Assembly: GCF_003151075.1 (NCBI RefSeq)
Contig: NZ_CP029482.1
Span: 4,216,001-4,280,000, forward strand
Direction of reading: 5' to 3'
DNA: 64,000 nt
From: Pseudomonas sp. 31-12
Lineage (GTDB): Bacteria > Pseudomonadota > Gammaproteobacteria > Pseudomonadales > Pseudomonadaceae
In this document: positions 8,827 through 15,948 of the stretch, piece after piece
Layout of the letters: each line of letters begins with the position of its first letter
Numbering within the stretch: position 1 is the first letter of the stretch
Notes under the pieces: generated by a model
The model's input: the letters and a program-made list of their open reading frames with translations, nothing else
What the model was told of the DNA's origin: nothing
Databases searched by the model: none
Program-made: the position numbers and the translations under genes

Positions 8827-9177
8827 TCAGATGCAATCCTGGGCGGCGCGTCCAAAACTCGACGGCAGGAAGTTCGAAGCCAGCAAGTGCCGCTCGTAGA
8901 TGAACACCTTGCCGCCACTGCCGGCCTTGTAGGCTTCCAGCACGTTGTCTGCGGAGACTTTGCTCGGCACCACAATCCGGTAGCTGCGCTGGGTCTGCGA
9001 GACGGTCGGGTTCAACGCACTGCCCTGCAATTTCGGTACGACGCAGTCGGCGTATTGCGCAGGTGTCTTACTGGTCTGCAGGGTCAGCGTCGGGTCATTC
9101 GGTGCAGAAGCGCAGCCGGCGAGCAATAAAGAGGCAAACGCCATGGCAGGCACAAATAACGGGCGCATGGATGTCAT
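8827..9177 (-). CDS. Small hypothetical lipoprotein
   Basis: The 116-residue protein has a short basic start, a hydrophobic segment and lipobox LLAGC (cysteine 22), so it is probably lipidated and envelope-anchored. The mature part (KTPAQYADCVVPKLQG, FIYERHLLASNF) resembles small uncharacterised Pseudomonas lipoproteins; no catalytic motif is visible. Two in-frame starts (9177, 9168) are possible. It has its own terminator and seems monocistronic. Confidence 0.8.
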   Translation of the reverse strand: MTSMRPLFVPAMAFASLLLAGCASAPNDPTLTLQTSKTPAQYADCVVPKLQGSALNPTVSQTQRSYRIVVPSKVSADNVLEAYKAGSGGKVFIYERHLLASNFLPSSFGRAAQDCI

Positions 9178-9374
9178 CCTGAAAATAAAAAGTCCGGTTC
9201 ATCACGCGTCGGGACAGCATCACCGGCGGTGTTCGATGGGGGGGATTTTCCGGTGATTGCCGACAAAGCAGAAACTGTGTTTCGTGATTGTCACTATTAC
9301 TTCACGCAATAGTTGCGCGCCGTGCAGACTCGTACACACTCAATCACAACCAAAAATATTGATGAGGCCGCTCC

Positions 9375-9623
9375 TTGAGAACGTTTGACCTGATCCGCGA
9401 CGCCGTCCTGCCCGATTTCCGTGACCGGGTGGCCGAGTATCTGATCGAGTACGAAACCGTACTGCTGGGCGAAATCGCGCCCGACCCAGAGCTTGCGCGA
9501 GCCACCGCCAATCAGCTGCGCGGTTATTTGCGCGGGTTGAACACCACGCGGGTGTTGGGCATGGCGGAGTGGGAAGAGCTGGATCGGCGGGTGGTGGATA
9601 CGTGGCTTTTGCCTGACCAATGA
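9375..9623 (+). CDS. Small hypothetical protein (82 aa)
   Basis: An 82-residue helical, acidic protein starting at a TTG preceded by GAGG 7 nt upstream. No family is recognised. Regular amphipathic composition and normal codon use suggest it is real, but the TTG start lowers certainty. It stands alone between the lipoprotein and the HIT-like gene. Confidence 0.55.
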   Translation: MRTFDLIRDAVLPDFRDRVAEYLIEYETVLLGEIAPDPELARATANQLRGYLRGLNTTRVLGMAEWEELDRRVVDTWLLPDQ

Positions 9624-9854
9624 CAGCTTCGGGGGAGTCGCTTTACTGGCCGGAACGGGTCCTTGATTAGCCCGCCTCAACACGTGCGCGCACGCGGGTT
9701 AAACAGTCTCGGCGTCGTGGTTGCGGGCAGGAATGTGCCCCGGTCATTTGAAAGAACAGTGATGAATCGGCATTAATCCGATGCGAAGAGCGCATGGGCA
9801 CAGAAGTGCCCTTCACAACAGCCGATGCCTTGATACTCTGTGTGCCCCCTGATC

Positions 9855-10352
9855 ATGGATCATCAGCACATGGAAGTAGCAGCCCACTTCATCATTCTTG
9901 AAACGGAGCATTGGCTGCTCAATCACCACCTGTCGTCGGCGCTTCCCGGCTATCTGATGCTGGGGGCGAAGACTCACGTCAACTCGCTGGCTGAACTTCC
10001 CGACGCTGCGCTGGCTGAGTTGGGCGGACTGATGGCCAACATCCAGAAAACCCTCGAGTTGCAGCTGAAGCCGAAGTGGCTCTACATCAGTCGATTCGGT
10101 CACGACCCTCGCTATCCCATCCACTTTCACTTCATTCCGGTGTACGCCTGGGTCGAAGATCTTTTCTGGAAAGATGCCAGGTACCGGCTTTTGCAGACAT
10201 TCGCCAGCCTCGAAAACGCCCAGTCACTGACGGATGGAGCGGAACTGACACTGTTCATCTGGCGCGAGTTTGGAGAGAGCCTAGAGCCGCCGGAAGCTCA
10301 AGGGCCGTCAATCAATCAGCTCATTGATGATTTGCGCCAATCCTTCAATTAG
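9855..10352 (+). CDS. HIT-like (histidine triad) family protein
   Basis: About 165 residues. The region PIHFHFIPVY (about residues 88-97) matches the H-x-H-x-hydrophobic tail of HIT nucleotide hydrolases/transferases, and the preceding layout (FIILETEHWLLNHHL, PGYLMLGAKTHVNSLAEL) resembles their beta-sheet core. Only two of the three triad histidines are present (HFHF followed by I), so activity is uncertain. Start is ambiguous: GTG 9840, ATG 9855 or ATG 9870. Target unknown. Confidence 0.7.
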   Translation: MDHQHMEVAAHFIILETEHWLLNHHLSSALPGYLMLGAKTHVNSLAELPDAALAELGGLMANIQKTLELQLKPKWLYISRFGHDPRYPIHFHFIPVYAWVEDLFWKDARYRLLQTFASLENAQSLTDGAELTLFIWREFGESLEPPEAQGPSINQLIDDLRQSFN

Positions 10353-10400
10353 GGGCAGCCCTGTCCGGAAAAAGGCCGGACGCCATCGCATTTGATAAAT

Positions 10401-10416
10401 ACTCTCAAATGAGAGT
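10401..10416. promoter_or_regulatory. 16-bp palindrome upstream of the TonB receptor
   Basis: ACTCTCA and TGAGAGT form a perfect 7-bp inverted repeat with a 2-bp centre, about 80 bp before the receptor gene and 35 bp before the Fur-like box. Could be a second Fur-type or other repressor operator; no specific protein is assigned. Confidence 0.45.
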
Positions 10417-10450
10417 ACGACGTATTCCAGAATGTATTGCGTTTGCGTAT

Positions 10451-10469
10451 GATATGAATTCTCAATAAC
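10451..10469 (+). promoter_or_regulatory. Fur-box-like sequence
   Basis: GATATGAATTCTCAATAAC matches 12 of 19 positions of the classic Fur consensus by hand alignment and lies 24 bp before the start of the siderophore receptor, where an iron-controlled promoter is expected. Iron regulation is inferred. Confidence 0.6.
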
Positions 10470-10492
10470 ATCAAAATCAAATGTGAGCTCGC

Positions 10493-12748
10493 ATGACCGC
10501 CCCCCTCTCTCTGCGTATTCAAAACTCCGTGACGCCGCGCTCGCCTTCGACCCTGCGCCCCCTGGCTCTCGCAGTGCACATGCTGGCAGCCGGTATCGCC
10601 ATCACTGCGCCCTCCGTGCAAGCGGCGGAACAGACTGAGCAGACAGAGACTGGAAGTGCTGTGACCCTGGCGCCTATCGCGATCACGGAGACGGCCACTC
10701 GCGAGCGCAGCGCCGTCACCGAAGATACCCACTCATACACAACTGACGCTGCGCGCACGGCCACGCCGTTGAGCATGTCCCTGCGGGAGACGCCGCAGTC
10801 GGTGAGCGTCATCACCCAGCAACGCATACAGGACCAGGATCTGCATACGATCCTCGACGTGGTCAACAATGCCACCGGTGTGTCGGTCAACCGCTACGAG
10901 ACCAGCCGGGCGCAGTTCAACGCCCGTGGTTTTGAACTCAACTCGCTGATGATCGATGGCGTGCCCACCATTTATGAGCAGCCATGGAGTTCGGGGGAAA
11001 TTTTCAGCAGCCTGGCCATGTATGACCGCGTTGAAGTCGTACGCGGCGCCAATGGTCTGATGACCGGTGCCGGCGACCCTTCGGCGTCCATCAACATGGT
11101 GCGCAAGCGCGCTAACAGCAAAGACCTGAAGGGGTCTGTAGAACTGAGCGCCGGCACGTGGGACACCTATGGCGTCGAGGCCGACGTCTCCACGGCGCTG
11201 AACGAGGAAGGCACTGTCCGCGCGCGGCTGGTCGGTGAGACCAACGAAGGCGATACGTGGATCGACATGAACTCGAACAAGCGCCAGACCCTCTACGGCA
11301 CGATGGATATCGACCTGACGCCCGACACCACGCTCTGGTTCGGCTTGAGCCGGCAAGAAAGCAACGCCGACTCGCCGATGTGGGGAGGCCTGCCCGTCTG
11401 GTACGCAGACGGCAGCCGTACCAACTGGAGCCGCTCGAAGTCAACCTCCGCCAAGTGGAGCAAGTGGGACACGACCTACGAGACCTACTTCGTCAATCTT
11501 GATCACACCTTTGCCAACGACTGGCAAGTCAACCTCAGCTACAACCGTGGCGAGCGCACCGGCGACTCTTCCCTGCTGTACCTGTCCGGCAATCCAGGCA
11601 GGAACGGCAGCGCCGGGATGTCTTCGTTCCCGGCGACCTACAAGACCGAAACCACCCAGGACGACTATGGCATCCGCTTCAACGGCCCGTTCTCATTCCT
11701 GGGTCGTGAGCACGAATTGGCCTTCGGTTATGTGGACAGCAAGCAGAAGTTCGACGCCGACTCACTCGACGCGCAAACAGGTTTTGACGGCGTTGCCGAT
11801 TTCGATGCCTACAACGGCAATTTCGCAGAGCCGGTATGGGGCCCGAGGACCGACTACGGCTACAGCGAGACACGCCAAAAAGGACTGTACGCCGCCACCC
11901 GCCTGAACGTGACCGACGATTTGAAAGTGATTCTTGGCGCGCGTGAGAGCTGGTACGAGAAGACCAGTGATGACATCTTCTCGGAAGTCAGCAAGACCGA
12001 TGTCGATCATGAGCTGACGCCCTATGCCGGTATTGTCTACGACCTCACCGACAACCTCTCGGCGTATGCCAGCTACACGGAAATCTTCCTGCCGCAATCG
12101 GTACGCGACCGCAGTGGCCAGGAACTGGAACCGATTGTTGGCGAAAGCACTGAATTGGGCCTCAAGGGTGAATACTTCGGTGGCCGCTTGAACGCCTCTG
12201 CTGCGATTTTCCAGATCAAGCAGGACAATCTGGGCCAGAACACCGGCGCGCTGATCGATCCTTCAAACCCGGTCGGCGGCTTCGCCTACGAGGCAAGCGA
12301 AGGCGCGACCAGCAAGGGTTTCGAACTGGAAGTTTCCGGCGAACTCGCAACGGACTGGAATGCCTCGGTGGGTTACACCCAGTTCACGGCCGAAGATGCC
12401 AAGGGCGACGACGTCAACACGCTGTACCCGACCAAGTTGCTGCGCACCTTTACCACCTACCGTCTGCCAGGTGCTTTCAACAAGCTGACCATTGGCGGCG
12501 GGGTTAACTGGCAGGACTCGATCTACACCTACGCCGTCAACCCGGCCGGCAATTCCGAGAAGATCCAGCAGGATGCCTATGCCCTGGTCAACCTGATGGC
12601 GCGCTACGAATTCACCGACAACCTCTCGGGCCAGCTGAATGCCAACAACGTCACCGACGAGAAGTATTTCGACATCTTCGATGCCTATGGAGCCCTGACG
12701 TACGGCGCACCGCGCAGCATTACCGCTTCGGCGAAGTACCGCTTTTAA
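10493..12748 (+). CDS. TonB-dependent ferric-siderophore receptor (FhuE/FpvA-type)
   Basis: The 751-residue outer-membrane receptor imports a ferric siderophore using TonB energy. It has a long signal peptide ending at about SVQA/AEQ (residue 43), a plug domain with ETPQSVSVITQQRIQDQ (about 99-115) and the ARGFELNSLMIDGVP loop, and a 22-strand barrel ending in the required C-terminal aromatic (KYRF). The plug-to-barrel pattern (DRVEVVRGANGLMTGAGDPS) is that of hydroxamate or pyoverdine receptors. No siderophore synthesis, sigma factor or ABC gene is adjacent, so it probably takes up a xenosiderophore. A Fur-like box precedes it and a terminator follows. Confidence 0.92.
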   Translation: MTAPLSLRIQNSVTPRSPSTLRPLALAVHMLAAGIAITAPSVQAAEQTEQTETGSAVTLAPIAITETATRERSAVTEDTHSYTTDAARTATPLSMSLRETPQSVSVITQQRIQDQDLHTILDVVNNATGVSVNRYETSRAQFNARGFELNSLMIDGVPTIYEQPWSSGEIFSSLAMYDRVEVVRGANGLMTGAGDPSASINMVRKRANSKDLKGSVELSAGTWDTYGVEADVSTALNEEGTVRARLVGETNEGDTWIDMNSNKRQTLYGTMDIDLTPDTTLWFGLSRQESNADSPMWGGLPVWYADGSRTNWSRSKSTSAKWSKWDTTYETYFVNLDHTFANDWQVNLSYNRGERTGDSSLLYLSGNPGRNGSAGMSSFPATYKTETTQDDYGIRFNGPFSFLGREHELAFGYVDSKQKFDADSLDAQTGFDGVADFDAYNGNFAEPVWGPRTDYGYSETRQKGLYAATRLNVTDDLKVILGARESWYEKTSDDIFSEVSKTDVDHELTPYAGIVYDLTDNLSAYASYTEIFLPQSVRDRSGQELEPIVGESTELGLKGEYFGGRLNASAAIFQIKQDNLGQNTGALIDPSNPVGGFAYEASEGATSKGFELEVSGELATDWNASVGYTQFTAEDAKGDDVNTLYPTKLLRTFTTYRLPGAFNKLTIGGGVNWQDSIYTYAVNPAGNSEKIQQDAYALVNLMARYEFTDNLSGQLNANNVTDEKYFDIFDAYGALTYGAPRSITASAKYRF

Positions 12749-12792
12749 GGCAGGCTCTCTGCTACCCGAGGTGTGCACCACGAAGAAAACAC

Positions 12793-12825
12793 AACACCGG
12801 CCTTGCGCCGGTGTTTGCTTTTTTG
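12793..12825 (+). terminator. Rho-independent terminator after the TonB receptor
   Basis: AACACCGGC (12793-12801) pairs with GCCGGTGTT (12807-12815), followed by GCTTTTTT. Confidence 0.9.
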
Positions 12826-12919
12826 ATGACAGGCAACCCTGGATTCAGCCGGCCAGTTACACTGACGCTCATGCCAATGTTCGGACTTAAGGGATAGTCA
12901 GCGGCTCGGCGTACTCGGG

Positions 12920-13423
12920 TTGGCGCAATACCTGAACGTGCGTATCCCTGAAAGGTGGATGAGAGCAGCCCTAAGCCAAAACAGTGGTGCAGTTCGTTCG
13001 CTCGTCTTGATCCTCGAGGGGGAAGACAGGCCTGCGTTGCTTATCGCTGCGATCGCAGATCCGTCCCGGCCCGTCTTTGAAGCCGGCGTCCACGGCTTGC
13101 GCCCTCAACCTTGGAGCATCGTCGAATCGGCATTTACCCACCAGCTCGAAACACTTTGGGTAACGCTGTCCCCCTCTCGACGCCAGGCTCTCCTCGAACT
13201 GATGCCCAAATGGACCCAGGCAGGGTTTCTTCTTTATCAGCTTCACCGCAGCCCTTATGAGCCGTCTTCGCTTGAGCAGATAAGGGAGTGGGTCGACGCC
13301 CAGCCCTACTCCATCACCGACCGAGAAACTCCGAAAAGAGAGTGTGACCGGATCATTGAACAACTGAGTGCGCTGGAGACAGATCGGAGATTACCTGCAG
13401 GGTCCATTGCCAGGCTGACATGA
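12920..13423 (+). CDS. Hypothetical protein
   Basis: A 167-residue frame with a weak TTG start (12920); an internal ATG at 12959 is an alternative. It is tryptophan-containing and mostly helical, with no recognised domain, signal peptide or membrane segment. Composition fits a soluble protein. Function unknown; existence is moderately supported by codon pattern and frame length. Confidence 0.5.
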   Translation: MAQYLNVRIPERWMRAALSQNSGAVRSLVLILEGEDRPALLIAAIADPSRPVFEAGVHGLRPQPWSIVESAFTHQLETLWVTLSPSRRQALLELMPKWTQAGFLLYQLHRSPYEPSSLEQIREWVDAQPYSITDRETPKRECDRIIEQLSALETDRRLPAGSIARLT

Positions 13424-13673
13424 GGGGGGTCTGATGGGCGCAACTGTGAATGCAGGTATTGCGTCCACCCGGGACCAAGACAATAAGTCCTCGTAAAAAT
13501 GAGCTCGACGGTCCCGAGCCGTTGCTCACGAGCAGACGTCAGTCATCCACTTGGACCTCCATCTGCGACCGAAAGTTATGGGCCAGAAGCGAACAACGAT
13601 CGGTACTACGATCAGTCTTCACGCTCGTAACGCTGACTTGCCAACCCAGTACCGCGCAGCTACTGTCAGCCCT
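13424..13673. other. Intergenic leader upstream region
   Basis: No gene is recognised here. The stretch should hold the promoter and 5' leader for the attenuator; no sigma-70 hexamers clear enough to name were seen. Confidence 0.4.
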
Positions 13674-13733
13674 ATGAATCAACCTCCTATCGCCTTGACC
13701 ACGACTACCACGACCGCCAAAGGCGGGGCGTGA
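13674..13733 (+). CDS. Putative threonine-rich leader peptide
   Basis: A 19-codon frame encodes MNQPPIALTTTTTTAKGGA, with six consecutive Thr codons (ACC ACG ACT ACC ACG ACC). The run ends just before a hairpin that can rearrange into an antiterminator, and an intrinsic terminator follows 32 bp after the stop. This is the layout of amino-acid biosynthetic attenuators such as the thr leader. No convincing Shine-Dalgarno is seen, which is the main weakness. Confidence 0.6.
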   Translation: MNQPPIALTTTTTTAKGGA

Positions 13734-13800
13734 GAGGTGTCGTGAGCCGATAAGCACGAACTTCAAAGGCCCGCCAGTGATGGACAGGGCCTTTTCTTTT
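13714..13800 (+). promoter_or_regulatory. Transcription attenuator (pause, antiterminator and terminator helices)
   Basis: Three mutually exclusive helices can be drawn. 1:2 pairs CCGCC (13714-13718) with GGCGG (13722-13726), overlapping the end of the Thr-rich leader. 2:3 pairs GGCGGG (13722-13727) with CCCGCC (13770-13775), an antiterminator. 3:4 pairs AAAGGCCC (13765-13772) with GGGCCTTT (13787-13794), followed by TCTTTT, a terminator. Segment 3 is shared, so ribosome stalling at the Thr codons would favour readthrough into the isochorismatase-like gene 40 bp downstream. Confidence 0.6.
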
Positions 13801-13838
13801 GCCCTTGTGTCGCTGGCTAAAACGCAAGGAAAAGCACT

Positions 13839-14357
13839 ATGTATGCACTGTTAATTCTCGATATGCAGGTTGGATTGTTTCATGGCGCGGATACGCCATG
13901 GGCAGGCGAAGCGCTGGTAGACACGTTGAACAATCTATTGAATAAAGCCCGGAGTGCGGGCGCCCCCATTTTTCTCGCCCGCCATATTGGCCCACCTGGT
14001 ACGCCAATCGAGCCTGGAAGTCCGTTGACGCAGTTGGTGCAGGAGCTGGTGCTGCAGGGCGACGAAGTGATTTTCGAAAAAAGTCGACCCAACGCCTTCA
14101 CCAAGACAGTTCTTGCCGATCATCTGCGGGCTTGTGGTGCTCAGGGTGTGGTCATTGCCGGAATGAAGACCCAATACTGTGTCGACAGCACCTGCCGCGC
14201 CGCACGAGACCATGGTTTCGATGCGGTGCTGATCGCCGATGGTCATACCTGCACGGACACCTTTGCGCTGAAGGCCGAAGAGATTGTCGCTCATCACAAT
14301 GCGACCCTCGCGGGTCCATTCTGTCGTGTCGTAAACGCTGAGGACTGGTGTTTCTAA
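13839..14357 (+). CDS. Isochorismatase-family cysteine hydrolase
   Basis: The 172-residue protein has the complete catalytic triad of the family: Asp8 (LLILDMQ), Lys81 (IFEKSRPNAF) and Cys114 (GMKTQYCVDST), with the cis-peptide-type turn before the cysteine. Family members hydrolyse amides or enol ethers (nicotinamide, N-carbamoyl compounds, isochorismate). No siderophore partner domain is present, so an amidohydrolase role is more likely. AAGGAAA precedes the ATG. The Thr-codon attenuator upstream is unexpected for this family and may hint at a link to threonine-related metabolism. Confidence 0.9.
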   Translation: MYALLILDMQVGLFHGADTPWAGEALVDTLNNLLNKARSAGAPIFLARHIGPPGTPIEPGSPLTQLVQELVLQGDEVIFEKSRPNAFTKTVLADHLRACGAQGVVIAGMKTQYCVDSTCRAARDHGFDAVLIADGHTCTDTFALKAEEIVAHHNATLAGPFCRVVNAEDWCF

Positions 14358-14400
14358 CCGCCATCGACGGACCGGTCCACGTCAGGGCCGATCCGTCCAC

Positions 14401-14460
14401 GCTGGGTCGTTTTCAGCCCTTTGTGAAAGGCAGAAATCGGCCAATAGCGGACATTGGTGG
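14401..14460. repeat. Copy of a degenerate intergenic repeat
   Basis: Reads CTGGGTCGTTTTCAGCC, then AAGGCAGAAATCGGCCAATA, the same elements seen repeatedly between 34.6 and 45.2 kb (for example 43072-43113 and 43785-43853). This copy lies far outside the accessory region. Confidence 0.6.
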
Positions 14461-14636
14461 CCGGCATTTACTGGCCAAAAGCAATCACCCAGTCATTAAG
14501 TCAATTTAGACACAATCAGCTTGGTCCGACTATCGGGCAGCAAACCTACAGGTGCCCCCTAGCTTTCACCTAAGCTCTTACCTGATGCGATTACATGGAG
14601 AGAATCTACTCGACCTTCCAGAGCGTGGAGAATCCG

Positions 14637-15025
14637 ATGATCAAGCATTTGAGTCCCATTTTTGTACTTGCCGCTACCATCTTTCTCGGTGGTGCGTCCT
14701 GTCACGACCAAAAAGAAGAGGATAATTTGCAAAACAAGCAAACGATGGAGGACAGTCCAGCTCGCACGGGAATGGGAATTATACCCCGACAACAAATTCA
14801 ACCTCGAATGAACAGAATGTAGACCTTTCAGACGCATCACTTGAGCGCTGCGGACGTGTCGTTGGAAGCTCGCCAACGAAATGCCCGAAACTGGTTTTTA
14901 CAGGGCTAACTAACCCAAAAAGGAACATCCCGTGTTTTCACCCGGACGTGTTCATCGTTCCAACTCCCGGCAACCGGGGAGTACCGGAATACAGCACTGA
15001 TGGTGTGCGGAGGAATGAGCCGTAA
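14637..15025 (+). pseudogene. Small lipoprotein, probably frameshifted
   Basis: The ATG at 14637 starts a signal-peptide-like sequence (MIKHLSPIFVLAATIFLGGASC) followed by charged residues, ending at a stop at 14820-14822. The frame two bases further opens at about 14720 and continues with protein-like sequence (GNGNYTPTTNSTSNEQNVDL, CGRVVGSSPTKCPKLVF, HPDVFIVPTPGNRGVPEYST) to a stop at 15023. The join of a signal peptide to a Ser/Thr/Asn linker and Cys-containing domain suggests one gene broken by a small indel around 14720-14760. Function unknown; the first 61 residues alone could also be the real product. Confidence 0.4.
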
Positions 15026-15170
15026 GGTGTGTGACCCAATTGCGGATTACCACCATGGTCAGTGCTCCACACGTTGTTTTCGTCTGACTTGTTCCAGCGG
15101 CTCCATCCCGGACTTCAGCCCGCCAGAATGGCCAGGACCCTGCTTCCGCAAGCACACAGAAAAACTCAGT

Positions 15171-15908
15171 TCAGACTTGCCTGTCAGTGTCCGGTTTTAC
15201 GGAAATGGGTTTGATGGGATACAGCCGATCATCGAATTGACTCAAGCGCGGGTACTCAATGGGCTCATCCGCATCGATGTTCTCCAGGCGCTGGCGATAG
15301 CTGAGCAAAAAATCTTGTCGAGCCTCAGCACTGATGTACGGCACATGCCAACTGACAAAAGGCTTCAGCACCTCCAGCCCAACATAAGCCAGAGTCCCGC
15401 GCAAGAGCGGGCGCAACATCTCTTCCAGGGAACCATGGATCGCGCCCTCGCCGAACATATGTTCGCGCCCGCCCAGTGTCACCGCTACCAGAGCTTTTTT
15501 GCCGCTCAGGCCTCCCTGGTCGTAGAACCGTTTACCGCCATAGCAGATGCCGGACACCAATACCCGATCTATCCAGCCTTTGAGAATGGCCGGTGTCGAG
15601 AACCAGTAAATCGGAAAATTGAGGATCAGCAGGTCTGCCCATAACAACTTCTCAAGCTCCTGTTGTATATCAGCGGCGAGGGCTTGTTCTTTGCTGTTCC
15701 GTCGCTGTTCGAGCGCGTAAACCAGATACTCGGGATTCTCTCTGATAGAGAAATCCTCAGCACTGGCCACCGGGTTCCAGTCCATCTCGTAAAGGTCGGA
15801 TACCCGGACCTGATGCCCCTGGGCCTGCAAAGTCTCAACGGCCTGGTCGCGCAGCGCAGCGGTAAAGGATTTTGGCTCGGGATGGGCATGCACGATTAAA
15901 ACGTTCAT
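15171..15908 (-). CDS. NAD(P)H:quinone reductase/flavodoxin-fold oxidoreductase (NQO1/KefF-like)
   Basis: The 245-residue protein has the flavodoxin-like fold of two-electron quinone reductases: VLIVHAHPEPKSFTAAL (3-19) for FMN/FAD phosphate binding, LILNFPIYWFSTPAILKGWI (about 94-113) and the LVAVTLGG strand. The ATG at 15908 is preferred because the motif begins at residue 3; longer frames add unrelated residues. It starts 40 bp after the acyl-CoA dehydrogenase stop on the same strand and is probably the last gene of the DUF1302 operon. Detoxification of quinoid intermediates is an inference. Confidence 0.88.
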   Translation of the reverse strand: MNVLIVHAHPEPKSFTAALRDQAVETLQAQGHQVRVSDLYEMDWNPVASAEDFSIRENPEYLVYALEQRRNSKEQALAADIQQELEKLLWADLLILNFPIYWFSTPAILKGWIDRVLVSGICYGGKRFYDQGGLSGKKALVAVTLGGREHMFGEGAIHGSLEEMLRPLLRGTLAYVGLEVLKPFVSWHVPYISAEARQDFLLSYRQRLENIDADEPIEYPRLSQFDDRLYPIKPISVKPDTDRQV

Positions 15909-15948
15909 GGTAATTCCTTGATATTCAGGTGGCGTGATACATGCCGCA

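Noticed and set aside
10393..10411. Second Fur-box-like match upstream of the TonB receptor
   Set aside because: About 9 of 19 positions by hand alignment, not better than chance in AT-rich promoter DNA; the palindrome there is reported without assigning Fur.
15000..15644. 214-codon open frame overlapping the quinone reductase
   Set aside because: Antisense to a gene with complete flavodoxin motifs; no start signal of its own.
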